Shown: positions 41,854 to 50,206, counted from the stretch's first letter. The stretch is DNA of 64,000 nucleotides from Flavobacterium cutihirudinis (GCF_003385895.1 NZ_QRDQ01000007.1:1178001-1242000); one strand, 5' to 3'. Notes: generated by a model not told the origin, from the sequence alone. Translations and numbers: made by a program.

Positions 41854-41880
41854 CCTACAAGGTTTTTAAAACCTTGCAGG
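41854..41880. repeat. Palindromic repeat (CAAGGTTTT core) in the hisD-hisC gap
   Basis: CCTACAAGGTTTT and AAAACCTTGCAGG are near-perfect complements around one T. It shares its core with the hairpins at 6330, 17711 and 41930. Confidence 0.65.
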
Positions 41881-41920
41881 TATTATTTATTTATCATCTA
41901 AATCGAAAATTTATTAATAC

Positions 41921-43219
41921 CTACGAGGTTTTGGAAACCTCGCAGGACTGTAGACGTAAAGTTACTGCGTTTTTATGCGCCTGTAAACCTTCGGCTTCAG
42001 CCATAGTTTCGATCGCTTTTCCAATATTTAAAATACCAGTTTTGGTTATTTTCTGAAAAGTCATTGATTTCATAAAACTATCCAGATTTACGCCGCTGTA
42101 ATTTTTAGCATAACCATTTGTTGGAAGCGTGTGATTTGTTCCGGATGCATAATCTCCCGCACTTTCCGGAGTATAATTTCCAATAAAAACAGATCCTGCG
42201 TTTATAATTCCGTTGCAATAGAAATCATCATATTCTGAGCAGATTATAAAGTGTTCAGGCCCATATTCATTAATTAAATCCAAAGCGATTTGGTCATTTT
42301 CTACAAAAATCAATTTTGAATTTTCAATCGCTTTCTCTGCAATTGCTTTTCTTGGAAGAACTTCTAACTGTGCTTGTACTTCTTCTTCTACTTCTGAAAT
42401 AAGTTTTCGTGAAGTAGAAACTAAAATAACCTGACTATCTGTTCCGTGTTCTGCCTGCGATAATAAATCTGAAGCTACAAAAGCTGGAACTGCTGTGTCA
42501 TCTGCAACAATTAATAATTCTGATGGACCGGCCGGCATATCAATTGCAACTCCAAATTGTGTTGCCAATTGTTTCGCCACCGTTACAAACTGATTTCCTG
42601 GTCCGAATATTTTATACACTTTCGGAATTGATTGTGTACCGAAAGTCATTCCTGCAATGGCTTGAATTCCTCCAACTTTTAAAATTTTTGTTACACCGCA
42701 TAAATTCGCCGCATATAAAATAGCCGGATTAATTTTTCCTTTTTTGTCTGGTGGAGAACACAATACGATTTCTTTACAACCGGCAATTTCAGCCGGAACA
42801 GCCAACATTAAAACTGTAGAAAATAAAGGTGCAGTTCCGCCTGGAATGTATAAACCAATTTTCTGAATTGGTCTTTTCTCTTGCCAGCAATTTACTCCTT
42901 CAATAGTTTCAATTTCAACTCTTTCCGTTTTTTGAGCGCTGTGAAACTTGTAAATATTGTCTTTTGCCAATTGAATTGCTTCTTTTAACTCGTTCGGAAT
43001 CAATTGAATTGCTTCCTTTATTTCTTCTAAAGAAACTTCGTAATTGTCTTGTGAAATTCCGTCGAAAATTGAAGTGTATTTTGCGACAGCTTCATCTCCT
43101 TTTCGCTGTACTTCTTTGAATATTTCTTTTACCGTAACCTCAATATCATCAATGGTTTGGGTTGGTCTTTTTAATATTTCTGACCAGTTTTCTGGTTTTG
43201 GATTGTCTATTATATTCAT
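41921..43219 (-). CDS. hisD: Histidinol dehydrogenase
   Basis: This NAD enzyme carries out the last two oxidations. Visible motifs are GLYIPGGTAPLFSTVLMLAV near residue 126, the zinc-ligand context SQAEHGTDSQVILVS near 259, GPEHFIICSEYDDF near 325, and the conserved SAGDYASGTNHTLPTNGYAK near 360. The usual C-terminus ends near LRLQS. Here seven more residues (CEVSKTS) and the TAG stop are coded by a palindromic repeat at 41930-41946. The tail is therefore probably not functional. It follows hisG after 106 bases that also hold a repeat. Confidence 0.97.
   Translation of the reverse strand: MNIIDNPKPENWSEILKRPTQTIDDIEVTVKEIFKEVQRKGDEAVAKYTSIFDGISQDNYEVSLEEIKEAIQLIPNELKEAIQLAKDNIYKFHSAQKTERVEIETIEGVNCWQEKRPIQKIGLYIPGGTAPLFSTVLMLAVPAEIAGCKEIVLCSPPDKKGKINPAILYAANLCGVTKILKVGGIQAIAGMTFGTQSIPKVYKIFGPGNQFVTVAKQLATQFGVAIDMPAGPSELLIVADDTAVPAFVASDLLSQAEHGTDSQVILVSTSRKLISEVEEEVQAQLEVLPRKAIAEKAIENSKLIFVENDQIALDLINEYGPEHFIICSEYDDFYCNGIINAGSVFIGNYTPESAGDYASGTNHTLPTNGYAKNYSGVNLDSFMKSMTFQKITKTGILNIGKAIETMAEAEGLQAHKNAVTLRLQSCEVSKTS
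41930..41946. repeat. Palindromic repeat coding the hisD stop and tail
   Basis: The element contains CCTACGAGGTTTT...AACCTCGCAGG and overlaps the last codons of hisD. It shares its GGTTTT core with the repeat 50 bases away, which is oriented alike. Confidence 0.65.
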
Positions 43220-43225
43220 TTTTTT

Positions 43226-43315
43226 TCAGGCTTTAAGCTTTAAGCTGTAGGCTTTAGGCTTTATTATCGTTGTGTTTTTTTTAAGGCTTAAAGCTTATTG
43301 CTTACAGCCTATAGC
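43226..43315. repeat. Palindromic repeat in the hisG-hisD gap
   Basis: CAGGCTTTAAGCTTTAAGCTG and its partner TTAAGGCTTAAAGCTTATTGC form inverted arms, with GGGCTTCGCCC in the following edge. It nearly touches the hisG stop codon. Confidence 0.65.
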
Positions 43316-43325
43316 GGGCGAAGCC

Positions 43326-44183
43326 CTAAAGAACCATTTTCTCGATTGGGCAAACTAAAATTCCTTCAGCTCCCACTTCTTTTAATTGATCGATTACGTC
43401 CCAAAAAGTGTCTTTGTCGATTACGGAGTGAACACTGCTCCAACCTTCTTGCGCTAACGGAAGAACGGTTAAACTTCTCAAAACCGGAAGAATTTTTCCA
43501 ACAGCATCAATTTTATCATTTGGAACGTTCATCAAGATGTATTTTGAATTTCTAGCTCTTAAAACAGCCTGGATTCTAAATTTTAAAGTGTCAATGTGTT
43601 TTTGAATTTCCGGAGAAACTTTTGGTGAAACTGCAAGAACGGCTTCACTTTTTAAGATAACTTCAACTTCTTTTAAGTTGTTTTTGAATAAAGTACTTCC
43701 GCTTGAAACAATATCTACAATTGCATCTGCAAGACCAATATTTGGTGCAATTTCTACAGATCCTGAAATTTGGTGAATATCGACAGTTATGCCAAATTGA
43801 TTAAAATATTCGTTGACAGTATTTGGGTAAGAAGTTGCAATACGAAGATTTGCCAAATCCTGAACAGAGTTATATTCGAATGTTTTAGGCACTGCAACAG
43901 AAACCTTGCATTTTGAGAAGCCTAATTTCTGAACCACTTCGATTCCTTTTCCTTTTTCTACCAAAAGGTTGTCACCAACAATAGCCAAATCTACTACTCC
44001 ATCAATTAAATATTGAGGAATGTCTGAATTTCTAAGGTATAAAACTTCAAGAGGAAAATTTGAAGCTTCAGCTTTTAACTGATCGATTCCGTTGTTGATA
44101 GAAATACCACAGTCTTTTAAGATTTGGATGCTATCTTCGTTTAAACGACCTGATTTTTGAATTGCAATTTTTAAAGTACTCAT
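43326..44183 (-). CDS. hisG: ATP phosphoribosyltransferase (long form)
   Basis: HisG catalyses the first, feedback-inhibited step of histidine synthesis. The 285-residue length and C-terminal part (SPEIQKHIDTLKFRIQAVLR onward, with NVPNDKIDAVGKILPVLRSL) show the long form with an ACT-like regulatory domain. The catalytic part begins LKIAIQKSGRLNEDSIQILK and has DLAIVGDNLLVEKGKGIEV near 65 and GLADAIVDIVSSGSTLFKNN near 150, the PRPP-binding loop. It is the first structural gene of the operon, downstream of the attenuator, and its ATG lies about 110 bases after the leader peptide stop. Confidence 0.97.
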   Translation of the reverse strand: MSTLKIAIQKSGRLNEDSIQILKDCGISINNGIDQLKAEASNFPLEVLYLRNSDIPQYLIDGVVDLAIVGDNLLVEKGKGIEVVQKLGFSKCKVSVAVPKTFEYNSVQDLANLRIATSYPNTVNEYFNQFGITVDIHQISGSVEIAPNIGLADAIVDIVSSGSTLFKNNLKEVEVILKSEAVLAVSPKVSPEIQKHIDTLKFRIQAVLRARNSKYILMNVPNDKIDAVGKILPVLRSLTVLPLAQEGWSSVHSVIDKDTFWDVIDQLKEVGAEGILVCPIEKMVL

Positions 44184-44231
44184 TTTTTAGTTGTTTGTTG
44201 AATTAATAGTTTGAGTACAAAGAATTGGTAT

Positions 44232-44265
44232 AAAAAAACCCGTTTGATGTACTCAAACGGGTTTT
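44232..44265 (-). terminator. his attenuator terminator
   Basis: On the minus strand AAAACCCGTTTGA and TCAAACGGGTTTT pair over 13 bases around a 5-base loop and run into seven Ts. It lies between the leader peptide stop and hisG, so it must be regulated for the operon to be expressed. Confidence 0.85.
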
Positions 44266-44292
44266 AAAATATGATGATTTACACACATACCA

Positions 44293-44352
44293 TTAACACA
44301 TCGCTTGAGAGCAATAATGAAAATGATGATGATGTAATTGATTTGAAATCAT
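44293..44352 (-). CDS. hisL: Histidine operon leader peptide
   Basis: The minus-strand frame codes MISNQLHHHHFHYCSQAMC, 19 residues with five His, four of them consecutive. It begins 36 bases after a consensus -7 element and ends in TAA before the attenuator terminator. The arrangement is the standard one for His-tRNA-sensing attenuation: stalling at the His codons when charged tRNA is scarce should favour an antiterminator. It is 28 bases from stop to the terminator arm. The antiterminator pairing is not obvious to me by eye. Confidence 0.85.
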   Translation of the reverse strand: MISNQLHHHHFHYCSQAMC

Positions 44353-44387
44353 TGTTTGGTTTGTTTTATAATTCTTTGATTCGGTTG

Positions 44388-44419
44388 CAAATATACTAGT
44401 TAATTTCATAAAAAAGCAA
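44388..44419 (-). promoter_or_regulatory. his operon promoter
   Basis: On the minus strand TATATTTG (44388-44395) matches TAnnTTTG and TTG (44417-44419) is the -33 element, separated by 21 bases. Transcription would start near 44381, 29 bases before the leader ATG. Confidence 0.75.
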
Positions 44420-44495
44420 TTTTTAATATAACTTAACGTAAGTTTATTGTTAAATAAAAATTGAAGTACCGTTTTTGCTAGTGATTTTTTATTTA

Positions 44496-45893
44496 CTATA
44501 ACGTTTTCTTGTTTTCATTAAAAGTCAAAGTTACTGTTGTTCCAACGTCTAATTTACTTTCTATTTTAAACTTAATATTTAATAATTCTGTAGTTCGTTT
44601 TACAATCGATAAACCAAGTCCAGTTCCTTTAATTTCAGGATGATCGGTAGAATTTGAGCGGAAAAATGGATTTAAAATTGCTTCTAAATCGCCTTTTGCA
44701 ATTCCGATTCCATCGTCCTTTATTTTACAAACTATGCTATCGTTTTGCTTGAGAAGAAAAATTAAAATATGTCCGCCATTATTGGTATATTTTATTGCGT
44801 TTGAAATTATATTTCTAAGAATTGTAATTACCAAAAAATTATCGGACTGAATATAACAATCTGCTACAGCATCAAATTTGACATCAATATTTTTAGTCGA
44901 AATTTTCTCTGAATTAAGATTTAAAACGTCCAAAATTAATGAATTCAAATACACAGATTCTGTATTAATATTATGGTGTTGGTTCTCAAATCTCGCCATT
45001 AAAAGTAATTGATCAACTAATGTATTTAAATGATCTACTTCATTAATACAATAATTTATTTTTTCTTCGTATTCCTTGTTATCTCTAGGTTTACGAATCA
45101 ATACTTCAAGCGTTCCTTTAATAACAGTAAGAGGCGTTCTCAACTCATGAGAAGCATCAGATGTGAACTGTTTTTCGCGTTCAATAGCATCTTCGATACG
45201 ATTTAAAAGACTGTTTATGGTTTTTGAAAGCGTATATAATTCGTCACGGCTTTTAGGTAAAGGAATTCGTGTTTTCAGGTTATCTTTTGTAATAACTTTT
45301 GAGGTATTGATAATCGCATTAATTGGTTTTATGCTTCGTCCTGCAAAGAAACGGGCGATTAAAAACAGTAAAACCAAAATGATAGGAAAAGAAATCAATA
45401 AGGTATCTAGAAGGTTTTTTAGAACTTTAGCCGAATCCGATAGTGACATTGCAATAATCAGATAACCAATCTTTTTTGATTTTAAATGAAGCGGAACCTG
45501 AATCTGTCTAATTTTATTGCCCAATAATTTGGTGTCAAACAATTCATAATGATCTTTGCTTTCATGAAAAACAAGCTTTTCATTTTTTAAATTGGGTGAT
45601 TTTTCAATTATTTTCTTGTTTAAATCCAAAAACTGAACAAAAACAGGGTTTACATCAACAGAATTGTGTTCACGTTCTTCCCATTCTTCAGCATCCATAA
45701 GAATTACTTTCTTATTTTCAACCTTGATTTCTTTTAAATGATCTTGAATTTCAATCATTAAATTTTCATCAATATGCTTATAAACAGTAAATTTTACGAT
45801 AGAATAAGTTGCCGAGAAAACTACTAAAATCAACAAACCCGTCGTGATAATATAGTTTAATGCAATTCTGTTTTTAAAGGAAAGCTGCATCAT
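44496..45893 (-). CDS. Two-component sensor histidine kinase
   Basis: The inner-membrane kinase has two transmembrane helices (IALNYIITTGLLILVVFSATYSIV near residue 10-33 and LLISFPIILVLLFLIARFFAG near 165-185) around a periplasmic domain of about 130 residues. A HAMP domain follows. The HisKA domain has the phosphorylation site TSDASHELRTPLTVIKG with His near 248. The ATPase domain has NIISNAIKYTNNGG near 365, CKIKDDGIGIAKGD near 395 and GTGLGLSIVKRTTELLN near 425. It starts directly after the response-regulator stop. The stimulus is unknown. Confidence 0.94.
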   Translation of the reverse strand: MMQLSFKNRIALNYIITTGLLILVVFSATYSIVKFTVYKHIDENLMIEIQDHLKEIKVENKKVILMDAEEWEEREHNSVDVNPVFVQFLDLNKKIIEKSPNLKNEKLVFHESKDHYELFDTKLLGNKIRQIQVPLHLKSKKIGYLIIAMSLSDSAKVLKNLLDTLLISFPIILVLLFLIARFFAGRSIKPINAIINTSKVITKDNLKTRIPLPKSRDELYTLSKTINSLLNRIEDAIEREKQFTSDASHELRTPLTVIKGTLEVLIRKPRDNKEYEEKINYCINEVDHLNTLVDQLLLMARFENQHHNINTESVYLNSLILDVLNLNSEKISTKNIDVKFDAVADCYIQSDNFLVITILRNIISNAIKYTNNGGHILIFLLKQNDSIVCKIKDDGIGIAKGDLEAILNPFFRSNSTDHPEIKGTGLGLSIVKRTTELLNIKFKIESKLDVGTTVTLTFNENKKTL

Positions 45894-46559
45894 TTATAGA
45901 TCGTTGGCGATATAACCAATACCGCGGATTGTTTTTATATAATCTTCCTCGATTTTCAGATTGAGTTTTTTTCGAATAGCATTCATAAAAACATCAATTA
46001 CGCCGGTATCATATTCAAAATTGATTTCCCAAACATCTTTAAGAATTTGATTTCGTGTACAAACCTTCCCTTTATTTTGAATTAAATAAGTCAACAGTTC
46101 AAATTCTCTTTGCGTAAGAGAGACTTCTTCGTCATTTTTTAATACAATATGCTTAGACAAATCAATTTTTATTGTGCCTAATGTTAGTTCTTCTTCTCTT
46201 TTTCGATGCCTAAAATGTACTTTAATTCGTTCTACCAATTCTTCAAAACTAAAAGGCTTTTTGATATAATCATTGGCTCCGGCTTTTAAGCCCGCAATAG
46301 TTTCCTGAACTGTATCTTTTGCAGTCAGAAAAATAATTGGAGTATGCTGATCTTTAATTCTGATGGCTTTGCATAAATCCAGACCGTTAATTTTTGGAAG
46401 CATCCAATCTAATAAAATGAGGTCGTACTGATGGTTCTGAATCAATTCAAATCCTTTTGAGCCATCGTTAGCTGTTGTAATCAAATAGCCTTCTTCCTGC
46501 AATCCCTGCTGCAAAAATTGTACAATCCCTAGTTCATCTTCAACTATTAAAATATGCAT
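45894..46559 (-). CDS. OmpR-family DNA-binding response regulator
   Basis: The receiver domain (residues 1-120) has the acidic pocket IVEDE, phosphoacceptor Asp in DLILLDWMLPKINGLDL near 51, and the Lys of NDYIKKPFSFEELV near 103. The C-terminal winged helix (residues 125-221) has VSLTQREFELLTYLIQNKGK and CTRNQILKDVWEINFEYDTG, typical of OmpR/PhoB regulators. It is the first gene of the kinase pair. Its upstream side carries a TAnnTTTG match at 46603-46610 with the palindrome TTAAGA-N8-TCTTAA (46575-46594) right after it, suggesting autoregulation. Confidence 0.95.
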   Translation of the reverse strand: MHILIVEDELGIVQFLQQGLQEEGYLITTANDGSKGFELIQNHQYDLILLDWMLPKINGLDLCKAIRIKDQHTPIIFLTAKDTVQETIAGLKAGANDYIKKPFSFEELVERIKVHFRHRKREEELTLGTIKIDLSKHIVLKNDEEVSLTQREFELLTYLIQNKGKVCTRNQILKDVWEINFEYDTGVIDVFMNAIRKKLNLKIEEDYIKTIRGIGYIANDL

Positions 46560-46574
46560 GTATTGTAATTTAAA

Positions 46575-46610
46575 TTAAGATTAATCTGTCTTAATGGTTT
46601 TTCAAAGATA
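46575..46610 (-). promoter_or_regulatory. Promoter and palindrome upstream of the response regulator
   Basis: On the minus strand TATCTTTG (46603-46610) is a TAnnTTTG match, and TTAAGA/TCTTAA (46575-46594) lies at the predicted start of transcription. Confidence 0.5.
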
Positions 46611-46680
46611 CCGATTTTCATGCATAGAAATCGCTTAATAATTACTTAAAAAATTTACAAGCAATTACGTTTTCATTATC

Positions 46681-46707
46681 TTAAGGAAACATTAAGTTAA
46701 CACTAAG
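46681..46707 (+). promoter_or_regulatory. Tandem TTAAG repeats at 11-bp spacing
   Basis: TTAAG at 46681 and 46692 and CTAAG at 46703 repeat with an 11-base period, one turn of the helix. That is the classical pattern for OmpR/PhoB-type response-regulator boxes, so they may be the sites of the neighbouring regulator. They lie upstream of the LTA-synthase-type promoter. Confidence 0.5.
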
Positions 46708-46740
46708 CAAGGTAAAAGCCTAACTTCATCAGCTATTCAT

Positions 46741-46763
46741 TTATGCAAATTAATTTTGCATAA
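46741..46763 (+). promoter_or_regulatory. Palindrome overlapping the LTA-synthase-type gene -7 element
   Basis: TTATGCAAA and TTTGCATAA are perfect 9-bp arms around 5 bases. TAATTTTG (46751-46758) within it matches TAnnTTTG, so a bound regulator would occlude the promoter. The start codon follows at 46775. Confidence 0.5.
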
Positions 46764-46774
46764 ATTATAATGAT

Positions 46775-48910
46775 ATGATTTTTTACAAAAAACTTTCACC
46801 ATTCTACAATCTCGCAATTTTCTATTTCATCATTAGTTTTATCCTGCGCATTGTTCTTTTCTTCCATCCTATAACGCAAAGTTCATTTACAATTATTGAA
46901 AGTTTAAAGATTTTCAGTTTAGGTTTGATTTCAGATTTCTTTGTGTTTATTCTGGCAAGTGTATTTTTGTGGCTTTATTTGATTTTTATTTCGAATCTAA
47001 AATACAATAAACCTTACGGTTATATAATTTTGGGTGGTTTTATAGCTTTGCTTTTATACATTCTATCGGGAAAAAGTATTTTAGATGAATACGGCGGCGC
47101 TTTGCCACGAATTGTTTTAATATTTATTGGAATAAAAACATTGCTTTTTTCTCTTTTATTATTTCTTCCAAAATGGAGAGATAAAATTAGATTCTGGCTT
47201 TTTACTTTCGTTATTTTCCTTTATGTTTTATTGATTCTTCAAAATGGCTTAAGCGAGTACTTCTTTTGGAATGAATTTGGTGTAAAATATAATTTTATTG
47301 CAGTAAATTATTTGATTTATACCAATGAAGTAATTGGAAATATTATGCAGTCTTACCCTGTGATTCCAATATTTTCTGCGCTTTTCCTTATAACTGGTGT
47401 CATAACCTATTTTATTCTGAAAAGATCAAAAAACTATATTGAAGAGATTCCTAATCTTAATGAAAAACTAAAAATTTCCGGGGTTTATATCTGTTTGTTT
47501 GTGATTTCGCTATTTGTAATTCCGGCTTTATCAAAAACGGAAAACTCGAAAAATGTTTTTGTCAATGAACTACAGTCAAACGGAATATATAAATTTTATC
47601 TGGCTTTCCAGAATAATAAATTAGATTATTTTAAATTCTACAAAACACTTCCAAAAGACAAAGTTTTTGCAAATTTGAGAGAACAATTTCCTGATATTTC
47701 CGGCGAAAATACGGGACGAAAAATCATTAGTGATTCTCTTGAAATCCATAAAAACGTGGTTTTAATAACGATCGAAAGCTATAGTGCTGATTTTATGAAG
47801 GCTTACGGAAACAAGCAAAATATAACGCCATTTCTAGATAGTCTGGCTCAAAAAAGTCTTCAGTTTACCAATTTATATGCAGCCGGAAATCGTACTGTAC
47901 GTGGCCTGGAAGCTGTAACATTATGTTTGCCACCAACTGCCGGAGAAAGTGTTGTTAAGAGAGAAGACAATAAAAATAAGTTTTCAACAGGATCTGTTTT
48001 CAAACAGAAAGGTTACAATGTGAAATTCATGTATGGAGGCGATGCTTTCTTTGATAATATGCAGGATTTTTATTCTGGAAATGGGTACGAGATTGTGGAT
48101 AAATCCAGTTTTTCTCCATCAGAAATCACTTTTTCAAACGTTTGGGGCGTTTGTGATGAAGACATGTACAACAAGGCGATCAAAATAATGAATGCCGAAG
48201 CTAAAGAAAATAAACCTTTCTTTAATCATATTATGACAGTGAGCAATCACAGGCCGTTTACATATCCGAATAATAAAATTGATATTCCAGGCGACATTAA
48301 ATCTCGTGACGGCGGCGTAAAATATACTGATTTTGCGCTTCGTAGATTCTTTGAAATGGCTAGTAAACAGTCTTGGTTTAAAAATACAGTTTTTGTTATC
48401 GTAGCTGATCACTGTGCTTCAAGCGCTGGAAAGACGCAGCTTCCGCTGGATAAATACAGAATTCCGGCTTTTATTTATACACCAAATAAAAAGCCAGCTC
48501 AATACAACCAATTAATGTCGCAAATTGATTTGATGCCAACATTGTTTGGATTGTTACATTTTGATTACGAAAGTAAATTTTTCGGTCAGGATGTTTTTAA
48601 ATCCGATTATAAACCGAGAGCTTTTATCGCTACTTACCAAGATTTAGGTTTAATAAAAGATAATGTATTGACTATTTTATCGCCTAAGCAAGTTGTAAAA
48701 CAATATGATTTAAAAGTGAAGCCGACAGCAGGAGTTGCACCAGAATTCCAGGTTTTATACGATGAAATCCCTTTAAAAACAGATAGAACCGATTTAGTAA
48801 ATGACGCCATTTCTTTTTACCAGTCGGCGTCGTATTTATTAAAAGAAAAACAATATCAGTTTGAAGATTTAAAAGCGAAGAATAAGAAATTATACGCAAA
48901 TGTTCGCTAG
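46775..48910 (+). CDS. LTA synthase family sulfatase-fold protein
   Basis: The N-terminal 215 residues hold five transmembrane helices (e.g. NLAIFYFIISFILRIVLFF). The extracytoplasmic sulfatase/phosphotransferase domain starts near 320. Metal and catalytic residues are Glu in VVLITIESYSADFMKAYG near 332, the nucleophile Thr in GNRTVRGLEAVTLCLPP near 371, and Asp-His in VIVADHCASSAGK near 543. Gram-positive members polymerise glycerol phosphate; Gram-negative members usually modify lipids or glycans with phosphoethanolamine or glycerophosphate. The substrate is not determined. It is divergent from the two-component pair, which may regulate it. Confidence 0.88.
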   Translation: MIFYKKLSPFYNLAIFYFIISFILRIVLFFHPITQSSFTIIESLKIFSLGLISDFFVFILASVFLWLYLIFISNLKYNKPYGYIILGGFIALLLYILSGKSILDEYGGALPRIVLIFIGIKTLLFSLLLFLPKWRDKIRFWLFTFVIFLYVLLILQNGLSEYFFWNEFGVKYNFIAVNYLIYTNEVIGNIMQSYPVIPIFSALFLITGVITYFILKRSKNYIEEIPNLNEKLKISGVYICLFVISLFVIPALSKTENSKNVFVNELQSNGIYKFYLAFQNNKLDYFKFYKTLPKDKVFANLREQFPDISGENTGRKIISDSLEIHKNVVLITIESYSADFMKAYGNKQNITPFLDSLAQKSLQFTNLYAAGNRTVRGLEAVTLCLPPTAGESVVKREDNKNKFSTGSVFKQKGYNVKFMYGGDAFFDNMQDFYSGNGYEIVDKSSFSPSEITFSNVWGVCDEDMYNKAIKIMNAEAKENKPFFNHIMTVSNHRPFTYPNNKIDIPGDIKSRDGGVKYTDFALRRFFEMASKQSWFKNTVFVIVADHCASSAGKTQLPLDKYRIPAFIYTPNKKPAQYNQLMSQIDLMPTLFGLLHFDYESKFFGQDVFKSDYKPRAFIATYQDLGLIKDNVLTILSPKQVVKQYDLKVKPTAGVAPEFQVLYDEIPLKTDRTDLVNDAISFYQSASYLLKEKQYQFEDLKAKNKKLYANVR

Positions 48911-48956
48911 AGAAAATAGAAACAAGACGAAAGAAGCAAGAAAATAGTTTTAAAAA

Positions 48957-48996
48957 AAAGCCCCAAATTCATTTGAATTTGAGGCTTTTCTTTTTT
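48957..48996. terminator. Bidirectional terminator
   Basis: AAAAGCCCCAAATTC and GAATTTGAGGCTTTT pair with one mismatch around ATTT, with T and A runs outside. It separates the convergent LTA-synthase-type and phospholipase-type genes. Confidence 0.8.
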
Positions 48997-49034
48997 TTAA
49001 GCTTCAAGTTTTACCTGCAACTTGAAACAAAAAC

Positions 49035-50033
49035 TTAATCATTCTGATTTTTCATTCCGAATAAATCACCTTTTTGATATAGTTTTAAATCTTCTTGTAA
49101 AGCTTGGTGATTTCTTTGTGTAACTGCAGGTGCGTCTAAATCGCTTAAATCAGGTTTTCCGGCATTTACCCACGCTGTGTACCAAAAACTTGCTGTTGCA
49201 GCAATTGCTTTTCTCATTTGTTTTTCAACCATTCCGTTCAAATCAGCGTGAAGTTTTGTAGCATACTCATCAGCAAAAACAGCGGTGTTATATTTGCTTT
49301 TCATCACTTTTCCTTCAGCATCTAATTTAAAAACTTTGTTTTCCGGAGTTGATGTACGTAACTTTTTATCGATATCTAATAAAGGTTGAACTAAACTGTG
49401 TGTGTCGTTAATCATATCCCAAGTCGCTTTATGAACATCTGCATAATATTGCGCTTCAGGAACATTTAATTTGTAGTTTTTTGCAAACAATTCAGGCAAT
49501 CTGCTTTCCCAAAGCGAATGAATTCCTTTTTGGTCGCTCAATTGTCCGTCATGATTTGCAGACGTGTGCAACGGCATGTGGGCATCACCAATATAATGAC
49601 CTAAATCAGCCGCAAGAAATAAGATTTCAGCTCTGTTTTTATCTTTGAATGCTTTAGTTAATTTAGCCATCATATCTTCGATATACCAAGGCAATATTCC
49701 ATTATCGTTCAAGAATTTAGCATTATATTTTTTCTTTGCTTCTTCCATTGTTTGCGGAATAGTATCAATAGAACCGAAGTTTTCCATATCGAAATAATGT
49801 CTCGGATTCTCATCTTTATAATTCAAAGCATATTTACGAATGTCCGGAACAGAAGCTTCTTGTGTAATAAAATCAATATGATTGTAAAAAAATACCTGAA
49901 CCTGTTTTGGCAAAGCCATTACGGCTGCTTTGTTGATTCTTTCGTGACCGACAATTCCCCATGATAGAGTGAAAAAACCAATAACTAATGCAAATAAGGC
50001 GATTAATTTTGGTCTCATTTTGAAGTTTTTCAT
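49035..50033 (-). CDS. Zinc-dependent phospholipase C / S1-P1 nuclease family protein
   Basis: I start at the ATG at 50033. A TTG at 50057 gives a longer frame but falls inside the -7 element TAACTTTG (50055-50062). The N-terminus MKNFKMRPKLIALFALVIGFFTLSW is a signal anchor or signal peptide. The metal site of the family is present: Trp-Gly start WGIVGHERINKAAV, then PDIRKYALNYKDENPRHYFD, FLAADLGHYIGDAHMPLHTS near residue 145, and GIHSLWESRLPELF. It therefore hydrolyses phosphodiesters or nucleic acids in the periplasm or outside. Which one is not decidable by eye. Confidence 0.85.
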   Translation of the reverse strand: MKNFKMRPKLIALFALVIGFFTLSWGIVGHERINKAAVMALPKQVQVFFYNHIDFITQEASVPDIRKYALNYKDENPRHYFDMENFGSIDTIPQTMEEAKKKYNAKFLNDNGILPWYIEDMMAKLTKAFKDKNRAEILFLAADLGHYIGDAHMPLHTSANHDGQLSDQKGIHSLWESRLPELFAKNYKLNVPEAQYYADVHKATWDMINDTHSLVQPLLDIDKKLRTSTPENKVFKLDAEGKVMKSKYNTAVFADEYATKLHADLNGMVEKQMRKAIAATASFWYTAWVNAGKPDLSDLDAPAVTQRNHQALQEDLKLYQKGDLFGMKNQND

Positions 50034-50054
50034 TTTGTTTTTGTATTTGGAAGG

Positions 50055-50062
50055 CAAAGTTA
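50055..50062 (-). promoter_or_regulatory. -7 element for the phospholipase-type gene
   Basis: On the minus strand it is TAACTTTG, a TAnnTTTG match. It lies 22 bases before the ATG at 50033, which decides the start codon. Confidence 0.6.
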
Positions 50063-50206
50063 CCGTATTTAAAGATAATTTAAAAATTTACCAATTAAGA
50101 TTATCTGAATTTGATTTTTTGCAGTTTTTATACCATATATGTGATATAAGTTCATGTTGAAAGATTTTTTATTTGTATGTTTGATATTAAGTTAAATCTT
50201 ACAAAT

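Noticed and set aside
43298..43555. Plus-strand ORF over the hisG-hisD gap
   Set aside because: It is antisense to hisG and begins in a palindromic repeat.
48134..48412. Antisense ORF inside the LTA-synthase-type gene, and similar ORFs inside other genes
   Set aside because: They lie opposite or out of frame within well-supported genes and show no family features; they are shadows of the coding strand.
50034..50057. N-terminal extension of the phospholipase-type gene from TTG
   Set aside because: The TTG falls within the -7 element TAACTTTG; the ATG at 50033 lies just downstream.
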